A stretch of DNA of 64,000 nucleotides, taken from JAHJQZ01 sp963667595 (GTDB lineage: Bacteria > Pseudomonadota > Alphaproteobacteria > Rhizobiales > Devosiaceae). Below, in pieces: positions 42,762 through 51,520 of the stretch (positions are counted from its first letter, which is position 1; every line of letters starts with the position of its first letter). A program made the position numbers and the translations under genes. The notes under the pieces were generated by a model, which saw only the letters and a program-made list of their open reading frames with translations, had not been told where the DNA came from and ran no database searches. The stretch lies in the NCBI GenBank assembly GCA_963667595.2, contig CAXXWD010000001.1:1612001-1676000 (forward strand), given 5' to 3'.

Positions 42762-43313
42762 CAGACACTCCCTTCCTTCACCCGGTAGACAGTTGACCGC
42801 GCCACATTGAAGCGCCGGGCGACAGAAGCGGGCTTGTCGCCGGCAGCTAAGGCCACCCTGATGGCTTCCGCGTCGACCGTCACCGGGCGTCCCTTGTAGC
42901 GCCCTTCGGCCTTGGCCTTGGCGATACCCTCCATCTGTCGCTCCCGCCTCAGGTCGGCCTCAAACTCGGCAATGGCCCCCAGCATGTTGAACATCAGCTT
43001 GCCGGTGGAAGTGCTGGTGTCGATGGATTGCTCTGTGACGAGCAGGTCAACGTCCTTGGACTGAAGCTCGCTGGCGATGTCGTGAAGGTCGGCAAACTGA
43101 ACGGGCGAGCCGATCAAGACGGGTAACCACGAGCGTGTCGCCCTTCCGGGCATACTTGATGGCCTCTGCCAGCTTGTGCCGGTCCTTGCGTGAGGTGCCA
43201 CTGGCTTTGTCGATGAACAACATTTCGTCGTCCACCCCATGCTTGTGCAGGAGGTCGACTTGAGCGGCTTCATTCTGTCCCACTGAGGAGACGCGGGCAT
43301 ATCCGATCTTCAT
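42761..43313 (-). pseudogene. Serine recombinase (resolvase/invertase), frameshifted
   Basis: Frame 1 from ATG 43,313 reads MKIGYARVSSVGQNEAAQVD with the catalytic Ser in ARVSS and TLVVTRLDRLARSV. After about 43,110 the resolvase continues in another frame (QFADLHDIASELQSKDVDLL, FEADLRRERQMEGIAKAKAE, GRPVTVDAEAIRVALAAGDK), ending in the HTH SVARRFNVARSTVYRVKEG. A single-base indel near 43,100-43,125 thus splits the catalytic domain from the DNA-binding domain. Normal length about 185 residues. A sequencing error cannot be excluded. Confidence 0.88.
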
Positions 43314-43349
43314 GGCAATACGTCCGAAAAGGTTTAAGACCTTCTCGGA

Positions 43350-43363
43350 TTATCGTGCGATAA
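43350..43363. promoter_or_regulatory. Hyphenated palindrome upstream of the serine recombinase
   Basis: TTATCG-TG-CGATAA, 37 bases before the start codon. Resolvase genes are usually preceded by their own res site or operator built from such half-sites. No further copies were seen close by. Confidence 0.35.
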
Positions 43364-43477
43364 CTAGATGGTCAACCCATGTAGGACGTTATTGCGACGC
43401 GCCAGAGTGTCGCGGTGGGGTATACCCATGCCGGACATGACATACTAAGCTGTTGGTCGATGGCATGTGTAACAGGG

Positions 43478-43921
43478 CTACTGATCGATCCACTCGAAAA
43501 AGGTTAGTGGTGACCATCCACCGGCGGGTGTCGCGGGTCTAGCAGGTCGCGCTGGCCTTGCCGGTCTAGCAGGTCTTGCGGGTCGTGCAGCTCTTGCTGC
43601 TCTCGCAGGACGTGCCGGCCTAGCTTTGCCGTTAACGCCTTCTCTGGGGTTCCAAGCCACAGGCTTTCCCGACTGATCTAGACAGAGCAATCCCTCGACA
43701 GGTCCCAGCCAATTTCCCGTTTTTGAGGACCAAGCATGGCCTCCTGAGATGTAGGCTGCCCATTCCATTTCGGTCGTGAAGATATGTCTGCCGGGATCGA
43801 TCCAACCAACCAAATCACAATCTATATTGAAGAGCGCGAACAATTGAACTTCCCTCCCGTGTTGTCTTGTCTTTTTACCATTTGAACCACGAGGAACAAG
43901 GCTAGAGCCATGCCGGGGCAC
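43478..43921 (-). CDS. Beta-flower-like protein with RPA tandem-repeat tail
   Basis: 147 residues. Residues about 25-95 contain short strand repeats each ending in a turn (CDLVGWIDPGRHIFTTEMEW, WLGPVEGLLCLDQSGKPVAW), similar to 4-fold beta flower proteins. Residues about 100-132 are Arg-Pro-Ala/Arg-Ala-Ala triplets (coded by 9-base units), and the end reads GGWSPLTFFEWIDQ. Proteins with this pair of features occur in many bacteria; function unknown. The repeat number is likely to vary between strains. Alternative starts are possible in the first 25 residues. Confidence 0.6.
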   Translation of the reverse strand: MPRHGSSLVPRGSNGKKTRQHGREVQLFALFNIDCDLVGWIDPGRHIFTTEMEWAAYISGGHAWSSKTGNWLGPVEGLLCLDQSGKPVAWNPREGVNGKARPARPARAARAARPARPARPARPARPARPATPAGGWSPLTFFEWIDQ

Positions 43922-44119
43922 CCCTTCAAGTACCCCTACGGGGGGAAACCAGTTTTGCGCAGCAGGAGATATGCCTCTTCAAATCTGGCGTGTATTTTCA
44001 AGTCGATGCTGGCTACCCCCCCCAACTGGCGCCTATCCTAACCTTGCTGGTAACCACCTGTTCCGACTAAGGTCTCGCCATGGCTGGGTTTCCAGCACTG
44101 GGGGAGGCGCTGCATCTTT

Positions 44120-47074
44120 ATGAACCCGTCAGAGTTCATCGCCAAGTGGCAGAACAGCAAGCTCAAGGAGCGGTCTGCCGCGCAGGAGCACTTCATCGAC
44201 CTGTGCCACATGCTGGGGGAGCCTACGCCCCGCTGATGCTGACCCGGATGGCAAGGACTATGCCTTCGAGTTCGGCGCGACCAAGACGACTGGAGGGTAA
44301 CGGCTTCGCGGATGTGTTCAAGCGAGGACACTTCGGCTGGGAGTACAAGGGCACCAAGGCCAATCTCGACGTAGCTTTCGCCCAGCTCCAGCGCTACGCC
44401 ATCGCGCTCGACAACCCGCCACTCCTCATCGTTTCCGACATAGGCACAACGATCCGCATCCACACCAATTGGACGAACACTGTGTCCAAAGTCTACGAGA
44501 TCGCCATTGCCGAGCTCGCGGACCCCGACAAGCGCGGCTGGCTCAAGTCGGCACTGTCAGACCCTGAGGCGCTGCGACCCTCAAAAACCCGTCAACAGCT
44601 CACGGAGCAGATAGCCGGAGAGTTCGCCCAACTTGCCCGGTCGCTGAGGGAGCGCGGTCATAAGCCGGAGGAAGTCGCCCACTTCATCAACAGGTTGGTC
44701 TTCTGCATGTTTGCTGAAGACGTGAACCTCCTGCCCAACAACATGTTCACGCGAATGCTTGATCAGGCGTTAGTAGACCCTGCTCAGTTCGAGAGCTTCT
44801 CAGGTGACCTCTTTGCCGCCATGAAAAGCGGCGGTCGCGTCGGCTTCGAAATGGTGGAGTGGTTCAACGGTGGCCTCTTCAATGACGACCTCACCTTTGC
44901 CTTAACTTCGGATGAAATCAGGATCGTCCAACGGGCTGCCCAGCAGTACTGGGGGGACATCGATCCGTCGATCCTGGGCACGCTGTTCGAGCGCGGTCTC
45001 GATCCCGACAAGCGAAGCCAGCTTGGCGCTCACTATACCGACCGCGACAAAATCATGATGATCGTTCGTCCCGTTGTAGTCGAGCCGCTGTTGTCAGACT
45101 GGCGCTCTAGGCTCACCGAAATCGAGAAGTGGTACAAGTCAGCGAGTGAGGCTCGGGCGCGGATACCTGTCGATCAGAAGGAGGCTAAGCGAGTTTATCA
45201 AGCGGCCCGTCGCAAGGAGAAGTCGTCGGAGCGCGAGGCTGTGGCCTTATGCCATGAGTTCCTTGAAAGACTTCGAGCCTACCGCGTACTCGACCCGGCG
45301 TGTGGCTCGGGAAACTTCCTTTACCTCGCCCTTCACGCACTTAAAGACATCGAGCGGTTGGTAGCCATCGAAATGGAAACTATGGCGCTGACCTACGGGT
45401 TCACGTTCAACGTGCCGCCACCGATGGTTGGACCATCCAATGTGCTCGGCATCGAACTCAACCCGTACGCGGCAGAACTGGCTCGGGTCTCAATTTGGAT
45501 TGGAGAAATCCAGTGGATGATCAGGAACGGTTTCGATGCCGGCAGGAGGCCAATCCTCAAGAAACTCGACAGCATAGAGTGTGGCGATGCACTCATGACG
45601 CTGATGCCGGGGACAGATGGGGAAGAAAGCCACTGGGTGCAAACTAAGTGGCCGAGAGCGAACGCCATCATTGGCAATCCTCCGTTTCTTGGCGGCAAGC
45701 TACTCAGGAGCCAGTTGGGAGATGAGACAATTGGTAGGCTTTTCAAGCTTTATGCTGCTGAGGTTCCTGCGGAAGCCGATTTGGTGACCTACTGGATCGA
45801 GCGAGGACGTTGTGAACTGCGGAACGGGACAACAGAACGTGTTGGCTTCGTCGCTACCAACTCTGTCAGAGGTGGAGCTAATAGGCGAGTATTGGGCAAG
45901 ATTGCTGATGCTCCGGGCTTTTTGTCGGCATGGTCGGATGAGCCTTGGACAGTAGAAGGCGCGGCTGTACGGGTATCTCTGATCACATATGGTCCGGCTT
46001 TAGCGGGTGAAATACGCCGCCTGAACGGTTCCGAGGTGGAACACATCAACTCTGACCTCAGCGGAACGGCTCTAGACTTCACAAAGGTTAGGCCGCTCTA
46101 CGAAAACAATGGTGTCGCATTCATGGGGGACACCAAGGGCGGGTCGTTCGAAATCCCTGGCGAGCATGCTCGACAATTGCTTCAATCTCCGCGCAATCCC
46201 AATGGCAGAAGCAATGCCGATGTTTTGCGCCCTTGGGCTAACGGACTGGATTTGACGCGTCGATGGCGTGACAAGTGGATTATCGACTTTGGTTGGGAGA
46301 TGACCGAGGAAGAGGCATCACTGTTCGAGAAACCATTCGAGCACGTTGAGCGGCACGTCCGGCCAGCACGGCTGACCAACAATCGGGAGCACTATCGAAA
46401 GTTTTGGTGGAGACATGTGGAAGCAAGGCCGGGCATGTGGGCTGCCTTGCGGCCACTTTCCCGGATGATCGCAACACCAGAAGTGTCGAGATACAGAGTG
46501 TTTGCTTTCCTTCCGACCAGCATTGTGCCCGATCACAAGCTACAGGTTATCGCTCGCGACGATGACACAAGCTTTGGCATTTTGGCTTCGCGCATTCACT
46601 TGGTGTGGTCATTGAAGGTGGGCAATTGGCATGGTGCGGGCAATGATCCCCGCTACACGATATCCACGTGCTTTATGACGTTTCCTTTCCCGCAGGGACT
46701 GACCCCCAACATTATCCGCCACCGACTATGCAGCTGACCCAAGAGCTATCGCGATTGCCGACGCTGCCAAACGTCTTAACGAGCTCCGCGAAAATTGGCT
46801 TAACCCCTCCGACCTAGTTCAGCGGACGCCTGAAGTTGTCCCCGGTTATCCAGACCGTATCCTTCCTGTGAATGAAGAAGCAGCTGAGCTGCTCAAGAAG
46901 CGGACCTTGACCAACCTGTATAGCGAGCGCCCGGCATGGCTGAGGAATGCCCATAAGTCCTTGGATGAGGCCGTGGCGACTGCCTATGGCTGGCCGGCAG
47001 ACCTGTCCGATGATGAGGTGCTGGAGCGCCTGTTTGCTCTCAACCAAAAGAGAGCGGAGAGGCAGGCGGGATAG
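44120..47074 (+). pseudogene. MmeI-like type IIG restriction-modification enzyme, three frameshifts
   Basis: Read across frames the gene is complete: MNPSEFIAKWQNSKLKERSA (44,120 on), then GKDYAFEFGATKTTGG in a second frame, then the main frame with DVFKRGHFGWEYK (D-x10-E-x-K nuclease motif), the AdoMet motif DPACGSGNFLYLALHALK, the catalytic NPPF in AIIGNPPFLGGK, a target recognition domain, and in a fourth stretch TDYAADPRAIAIADAAKRLN to the stop at 47,074. Shifts lie near 44,231, 44,306 and 46,715; each moves the frame by one and three together restore the original. A single polypeptide would combine DNA cleavage and adenine methylation. As written it is broken. Confidence 0.85.
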
Positions 47075-47191
47075 CGGTCGCGAAGAGGCGTCGAACGAGC
47101 TTGCCAACGTCACACAGATGTGTCACACAAAACAACGAACGTGATCGAGAAATCGCAATAAAATCAATGCGCAAGTGGTGGTTGTAGCCAA

Positions 47192-47209
47192 TCCGCCCCT
47201 GGGCACCAT
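47192..47209 (+). repeat. attR: 18-bp direct repeat
   Basis: TCCGCCCCTGGGCACCAT, identical to the 3' end of tRNA-Phe at 39,110-39,127. Confidence 0.9.
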
Positions 47210-47773
47210 CCCCTTGATATCCCGCCGATATGTTCCTTTCTTCCTCTTGGTGAGGCCAAAGGGCGTGTTTTCATGCAGATTCGAGGTGGAATGCGATCAA
47301 ACGGGCCGTTGCTGCCCGGCCGCAACCAAATGACGCAGAGTCGGTTTTTTGGTGCGGCGCCTTCGTTTCGCGGGGCGACAAGGAACCAGGTCTGATCCCT
47401 GTCAACGGCGCTGCGTTTGTATTTCGATCCAGACATGAAAGGCGTGTCCGTTGCGGGCAGCCGTTCTCGTCATCAGTACGGTTTCGAATCGGAAACACGT
47501 TAATCCTTTGAAATAGGGGCGGTATTTTCTTCGTGCTTCAGTCGGTTCCGGAGAGGACCGACGACGACTGCCGGCACTGTCCCGGCATGAAACGGGGCGT
47601 GCGATCGTGTTTGTCATTGCCGGTCGTGCCGTTCCGGCCCGCCGCGCAAGAGGCGTTGCCTTCGCCATCAGATGACTGAAACTGGGGAAACGCGGCAATC
47701 CGGCTCGCTGGCATGCATTGACGCTTGTCGGCAAAACCGAAACAAGTTGGCGAAAATGGAGGAAATGAAAATC
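47210..47773. other. Intergenic stretch after attR; no gene recognised
   Basis: Contains ATCGGAAACACGTTAATCC near 47,485-47,506, a piece of a dispersed Hyphomicrobiales repeat, and otherwise only short frames. It may hold the promoter for the tricarboxylate transporter operon; no strong match seen. Confidence 0.5.
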
Positions 47774-48745
47774 ATGACCCACAAGACCCGGTTCGTTGCT
47801 GCCGCACTCGCCTTTGCCGCCTTTGCCAGTCCCGGTTTCGCAGCCGACTGGCCGAGCGCCGCTCTTCACGTTTATGTCGGCTTTCCGGCCGGGTCTTCGC
47901 CCGACACCATCGCGCGCCTGATTGCCGATCCGCTCGCCGAGGCGCTCGGCCAGCCGGTCGTCGTCGAGAACAAGCCGGGCGCCGGCGGCGTCATCGGCGT
48001 GCAGCAGATGCTGGCGCATAATGACGGGTTGAGTTTCGGGGTCACCATCAACGGCCCGCTGACCACGGCGCCGCGCATGATCGCCGATCTCGGCTACGAT
48101 CCGCTGACCGACATCGCGCCGGTCAACCTGATCGCGACCACGCCGCTGGTTCTGGCCACCGCCGCCGACTTCCCGGCCAATACGGTCGGCGAGTTCATCG
48201 CCAAGGCCAAGGCGGCGCCCGGCGATGTCAGCTACGGCTCGGTCGGGCATGGTTCCGGCGCGCATCTGACCGCCGAACTGTTTTCCATGGATGCGGGCAT
48301 CGAAATGCTGCACGTGCCGTTCTCCGCCTATGCCGAGGTAACGACCTCGATCATCGGCGGAGAGATCGATTCCGGCTTCATGGCGCCGTCGGCCGCCCTG
48401 CCGCAGGTCGAGGCCGGCAAGATGAAAATGCTCGGCGTCACCTCGTCCGAGCCCTTCCCGCAGGTGCCCGACGTGCCGGTGATCGCCGGACAGGCCGGCA
48501 TGCCCGACAATTTCCGCGCCGAATTGTGGGATGCCTTCATCGCGCCCGCCGGCACCGATCCGGCCGTGATCGAAAAGCTCAACACCGAAATCGTCAAGAT
48601 CCTCAAGGACCCGGCGGTCGTCGAAAAGCTTCTGGCCATGGGCTGGAAAGTCACTCCCGGCGCGCCCGAGGACCTGGCCGAACGCATCACCACTGACACG
48701 GCGGTGTGGGGCAAGGTTCTCGACAGGATCGACGCCAGCAAGTAG
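47774..48745 (+). CDS. Tripartite tricarboxylate transporter substrate-binding protein (TctC/Bug family)
   Basis: 323 residues. A signal peptide (MTHKTRFVAAALAFAAFASP with GFA-ADWPS) is followed by the Bug-family pattern VGFPAGSSPDTIARLIADPL AEALGQPVVVENKPGAGG and later SYGSVGHGSGAHLTAELF. The periplasmic binding protein captures a carboxylate and delivers it to the TctA/B membrane pair. GGAGG lies 11 bases before ATG 47,774; starts at 47,756 or 47,765 are too close to it. The substrate cannot be read from sequence. Confidence 0.92.
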   Translation: MTHKTRFVAAALAFAAFASPGFAADWPSAALHVYVGFPAGSSPDTIARLIADPLAEALGQPVVVENKPGAGGVIGVQQMLAHNDGLSFGVTINGPLTTAPRMIADLGYDPLTDIAPVNLIATTPLVLATAADFPANTVGEFIAKAKAAPGDVSYGSVGHGSGAHLTAELFSMDAGIEMLHVPFSAYAEVTTSIIGGEIDSGFMAPSAALPQVEAGKMKMLGVTSSEPFPQVPDVPVIAGQAGMPDNFRAELWDAFIAPAGTDPAVIEKLNTEIVKILKDPAVVEKLLAMGWKVTPGAPEDLAERITTDTAVWGKVLDRIDASK

Positions 48746-48848
48746 GCAGTGCCGCTCTTGACGCAGATTTTACTGCCGTCCTGGCATGCGTTCGGCGCCG
48801 TTGGGTTTACCCGGTGCCGGACGGTCTTGATATCATTTGGAAAAGCGG

Positions 48849-49301
48849 ATGCAGCGTGACACGCATGATGTGATGTGGGGCGGTTTTCTGACCCTTGTCG
48901 GTCTGGCCGTTGCGATCTATGCCGCAACCCATTACGAGCTTGGAACGCCGCGGCGCATGGGGCCGGGCTTTTTCCCGGTCGGGCTCGGTGTGGTTTTGGC
49001 CGGCATCGGGATTGCCATCGCCCTTCCGGCCTGGTGGCGAGACGGCACCAGGCACGTTTTTGCCTGGCGCGAGACGCTCGCCATTTCGGCCGCGCTTCTG
49101 ATCTTCGGACTGCTTCTTGACCAGGTCGGCATCATCATCACCACGGCGCTGACCGTGCTCGTCGCCAGTATCGTCGAGCCGCATAAAGGGCTGGTCTGGC
49201 GGCTGGTGCTGACCGTGGTGATCACCGTTTTGACCTGGGCGATCTTCATCGTCGGGCTCAAGATGACGATTCCCGTCTGGCCGCGAGGTCTGGTTACATG
49301 A
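48849..49301 (+). CDS. tctB: TctB, small membrane subunit of the tripartite tricarboxylate transporter
   Basis: 150 residues with four hydrophobic segments (VMWGGFLTLVGLAVAIYAAT, GPGFFPVGLGVVLAGIGIAI, LAISAALLIFGLLLDQVGII, WRLVLTVVITVLTWAIFIVG). TctB pattern with GxxxMGPGFFP. A TTG start 12 bases upstream is possible; ATG chosen. Stop overlaps the tctA start (ATGA at 49,298). It lies 103 bases after the binding-protein gene. Confidence 0.88.
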   Translation: MQRDTHDVMWGGFLTLVGLAVAIYAATHYELGTPRRMGPGFFPVGLGVVLAGIGIAIALPAWWRDGTRHVFAWRETLAISAALLIFGLLLDQVGIIITTALTVLVASIVEPHKGLVWRLVLTVVITVLTWAIFIVGLKMTIPVWPRGLVT

Positions 49302-50788
49302 GCGCGCTCGACGGGCTTATGCACGGTCTGAGCGTTGCCCTTCAGCCGTCGATCCTCATCTATTCCCTGTTCGGGGCCTTTCTCGGCACCTTTGTCGGCG
49401 TCCTGCCCGGCATCGGCGCCATGGCGGCGATCACGCTTTTGCTGCCGATCACCTATTACATCTCGCCCGAAGCGGCGATCGTCATGCTCGCCGGGGTCTA
49501 TTACGGCGCCCAGTATGGCGGTGCGGTCGCGTCCATTCTCCTGAGATTGCCGGGCACGCCGCAATCGGTGGTCACGACCCTGGACGGCTATCCGCTGGCC
49601 CAGAAGGGGCGGGCGGGGCTGGCCCTGTTCACCTCGATGATCTCGTCCTTTTCCGGGTCGCTTCTCGGCATCGCCATTCTCATCGGCCTGGCCGGCTGGC
49701 TATCCCAGGTCGCTACCGCGTTCGGCGCCGCCGATTACGCGGCGATGATGATCATGGGGTTGATCGCCGCCTCGACCATCAGCTCGTCCAATACGGCCAA
49801 GAACCTCGCCATGGTCGTTCTCGGCCTCATCCTCGGGCTGATCGGCACCGACGTGAATTCCGGCGTGCAGCGCTTCACCTTCGGTCAGACCGAACTGATG
49901 GACGGGCTCAACATGGTGGCGCTGGCCATGGGTCTGTTCGGCGTGGCCGAGGTCATCAACAATATCGGCAATGCCGACCGGCACGCCCGGCCGGATCGGG
50001 TGCGGCTGAGTTCGCTGATCCCCAGTTGGGACGAGATCAAGCGCCTGCCCCTGCCGATCCTCAGAGGGACGAGCATTGGCGGCTTTTTCGGCGCCCTTCC
50101 GGGCACCGGCTCGACCATTTCGTCTTTCCTCGCCTATGCGCTCGAACGGCGTGTATCCAAAACGCCGGATCGGTTCGGCGAAGGCCAGATGGAGGGGATT
50201 TCGGCGCCGGAAGCGGCCAATAATTCCGCTTCGATCACCGCCTTCGTACCGACCCTGACGCTCGGCATTCCCGGCGATCCGATCATGGCGCTGATGCTCG
50301 GCGCCCTGGTCATTCACGGCGTCCAGCCCGGCCCGCAGATGCTGGAAGCGCGGCCCGACATGTTCTGGGGGCTGGTCGTCAGCTTCGGTATCGGCAATCT
50401 TTTCTTGTTGCTCATCAACCTGCCGTTGATCGGCATCTGGGTGTCGATGCTGAGGATTCCGTTCCGCTGGCTTTACCCGGCCATCATCGTTTTCATCAGC
50501 CTCGGGGTCTATTCGGTACGCGGCTCCAGCCTCGACATCATCATGGTCGCCGGTATCGGCATAATCGGGCACGCCCTGTCGCGTGCCAAGTTCAACCCGG
50601 CCCTGTTGCTGCTCGGATTCGTGCTCGGTCCGTTGATCGAAACCAATCTGAGGCGCGCCATGCTGATTGCGCGCGGTGATCCAATGACCTTTGTTGAGCG
50701 CCCGATCGCGTGCGGCTTCGTTATCGCCACGCTCGTGTTGATCGCGTTGCCGATCGTCAAACAGGTGCGCACCAGATTTTTCGATTGA
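49298..50788 (+). CDS. tctA: TctA, large membrane subunit of the tripartite tricarboxylate transporter
   Basis: 496 residues, about a dozen transmembrane helices. GTFVGVLPGIGAMAAITLLL and SIGGFFGALPGTGSTISSFL are the two conserved TctA signatures (PGIG and PGTG). The pair forms the proton- or sodium-coupled channel. Translational coupling with tctB through ATGA. A terminator follows at 50,807. Confidence 0.95.
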   Translation: MSALDGLMHGLSVALQPSILIYSLFGAFLGTFVGVLPGIGAMAAITLLLPITYYISPEAAIVMLAGVYYGAQYGGAVASILLRLPGTPQSVVTTLDGYPLAQKGRAGLALFTSMISSFSGSLLGIAILIGLAGWLSQVATAFGAADYAAMMIMGLIAASTISSSNTAKNLAMVVLGLILGLIGTDVNSGVQRFTFGQTELMDGLNMVALAMGLFGVAEVINNIGNADRHARPDRVRLSSLIPSWDEIKRLPLPILRGTSIGGFFGALPGTGSTISSFLAYALERRVSKTPDRFGEGQMEGISAPEAANNSASITAFVPTLTLGIPGDPIMALMLGALVIHGVQPGPQMLEARPDMFWGLVVSFGIGNLFLLLINLPLIGIWVSMLRIPFRWLYPAIIVFISLGVYSVRGSSLDIIMVAGIGIIGHALSRAKFNPALLLLGFVLGPLIETNLRRAMLIARGDPMTFVERPIACGFVIATLVLIALPIVKQVRTRFFD

Positions 50789-50806
50789 CCGTTACAAACA
50801 CGTGTC

Positions 50807-50842
50807 GCCGGGGTGCCGAGCGAACAAACCCCGGCATTTTTT
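50807..50842 (+). terminator. Rho-independent terminator after the tct operon
   Basis: GCCGGGGT (50,807-50,814) and ACCCCGGC (50,828-50,835) with a 13-base loop, then ATTTTTT. It follows the tctA stop by 18 bases. Confidence 0.85.
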
Positions 50843-50917
50843 CTTTACCTCGAACCGGCCGGTCATCCCGCTTGTCTGACGGATGACGGGACGTCCAGCC
50901 GCGTCCTGTCGCCCTAG

Positions 50918-51019
50918 ATCATTTCACCGTTTCATTGAAACGCTGAAATGATCCAACTCTTTGTTTTGTCGCGTTTTCGAATTGCAAAACCGATATCTAC
51001 TTTTGCTAAAAAACGCTCT
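50918..51019. repeat. Dispersed Hyphomicrobiales intergenic repeat (copy 1)
   Basis: GATCATTTCACCGTTTCATT... GAAACGCTGAAATGATCC forms an inverted repeat, followed by TCGCGTTTTCGAATTGC and AAAACGCTCTAGA. Sequences of this type recur between genes in rhizobial genomes. No gene is seen from 50,843 to 51,520 and this is the only structured part. Confidence 0.6.
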
Positions 51020-51520
51020 AGACCAGACAACGCAAGACCGAAAGCGATCAACGAGAGTGTCTCGTGTTCAATTGTCACGTCCCGAGTTTATAGCCGGATG
51101 GATCTTGGAAACTGAGTAATATTGGTAATATGTATTCTGATTGATAGGGTTCAATTTGAAATGATTTGGGCTTGATTGGGAAGGTGTGCTGTCGATGGCC
51201 GCCAAGCGGATCTCCGTCGCACGCGGAAAAACAAGTCGGATTTTAGGTTCCTACGCGGCGCTCTTTCTGTTCTTCCATGTCAGAAAAGCTCGAAATGCGA
51301 AGGAATTACCTCGATTAGCCTGCGAAGTGGCGAAGAAGGACTCTCTCTGGCGTTGCGTTTTTTACGAAGAAAAACAACGGCGGGGCCATCTGAACAATCG
51401 TTTCCGGAGTCAACCCGAGATAGGAAAATCAAATCCCACATTTTATTTACTTTAAGTAGGTATCTCTAACGAGTCGAAATTATCGCCGTAGGACGCGTAA
51501 CAATTTCCGCCGAGGGTGAT

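Noticed and set aside
51186..51455. 89-residue plus-strand frame upstream of the chemoreceptor
   Set aside because: No ribosome site and no similarity; region is A/T-rich leader next to repeats.
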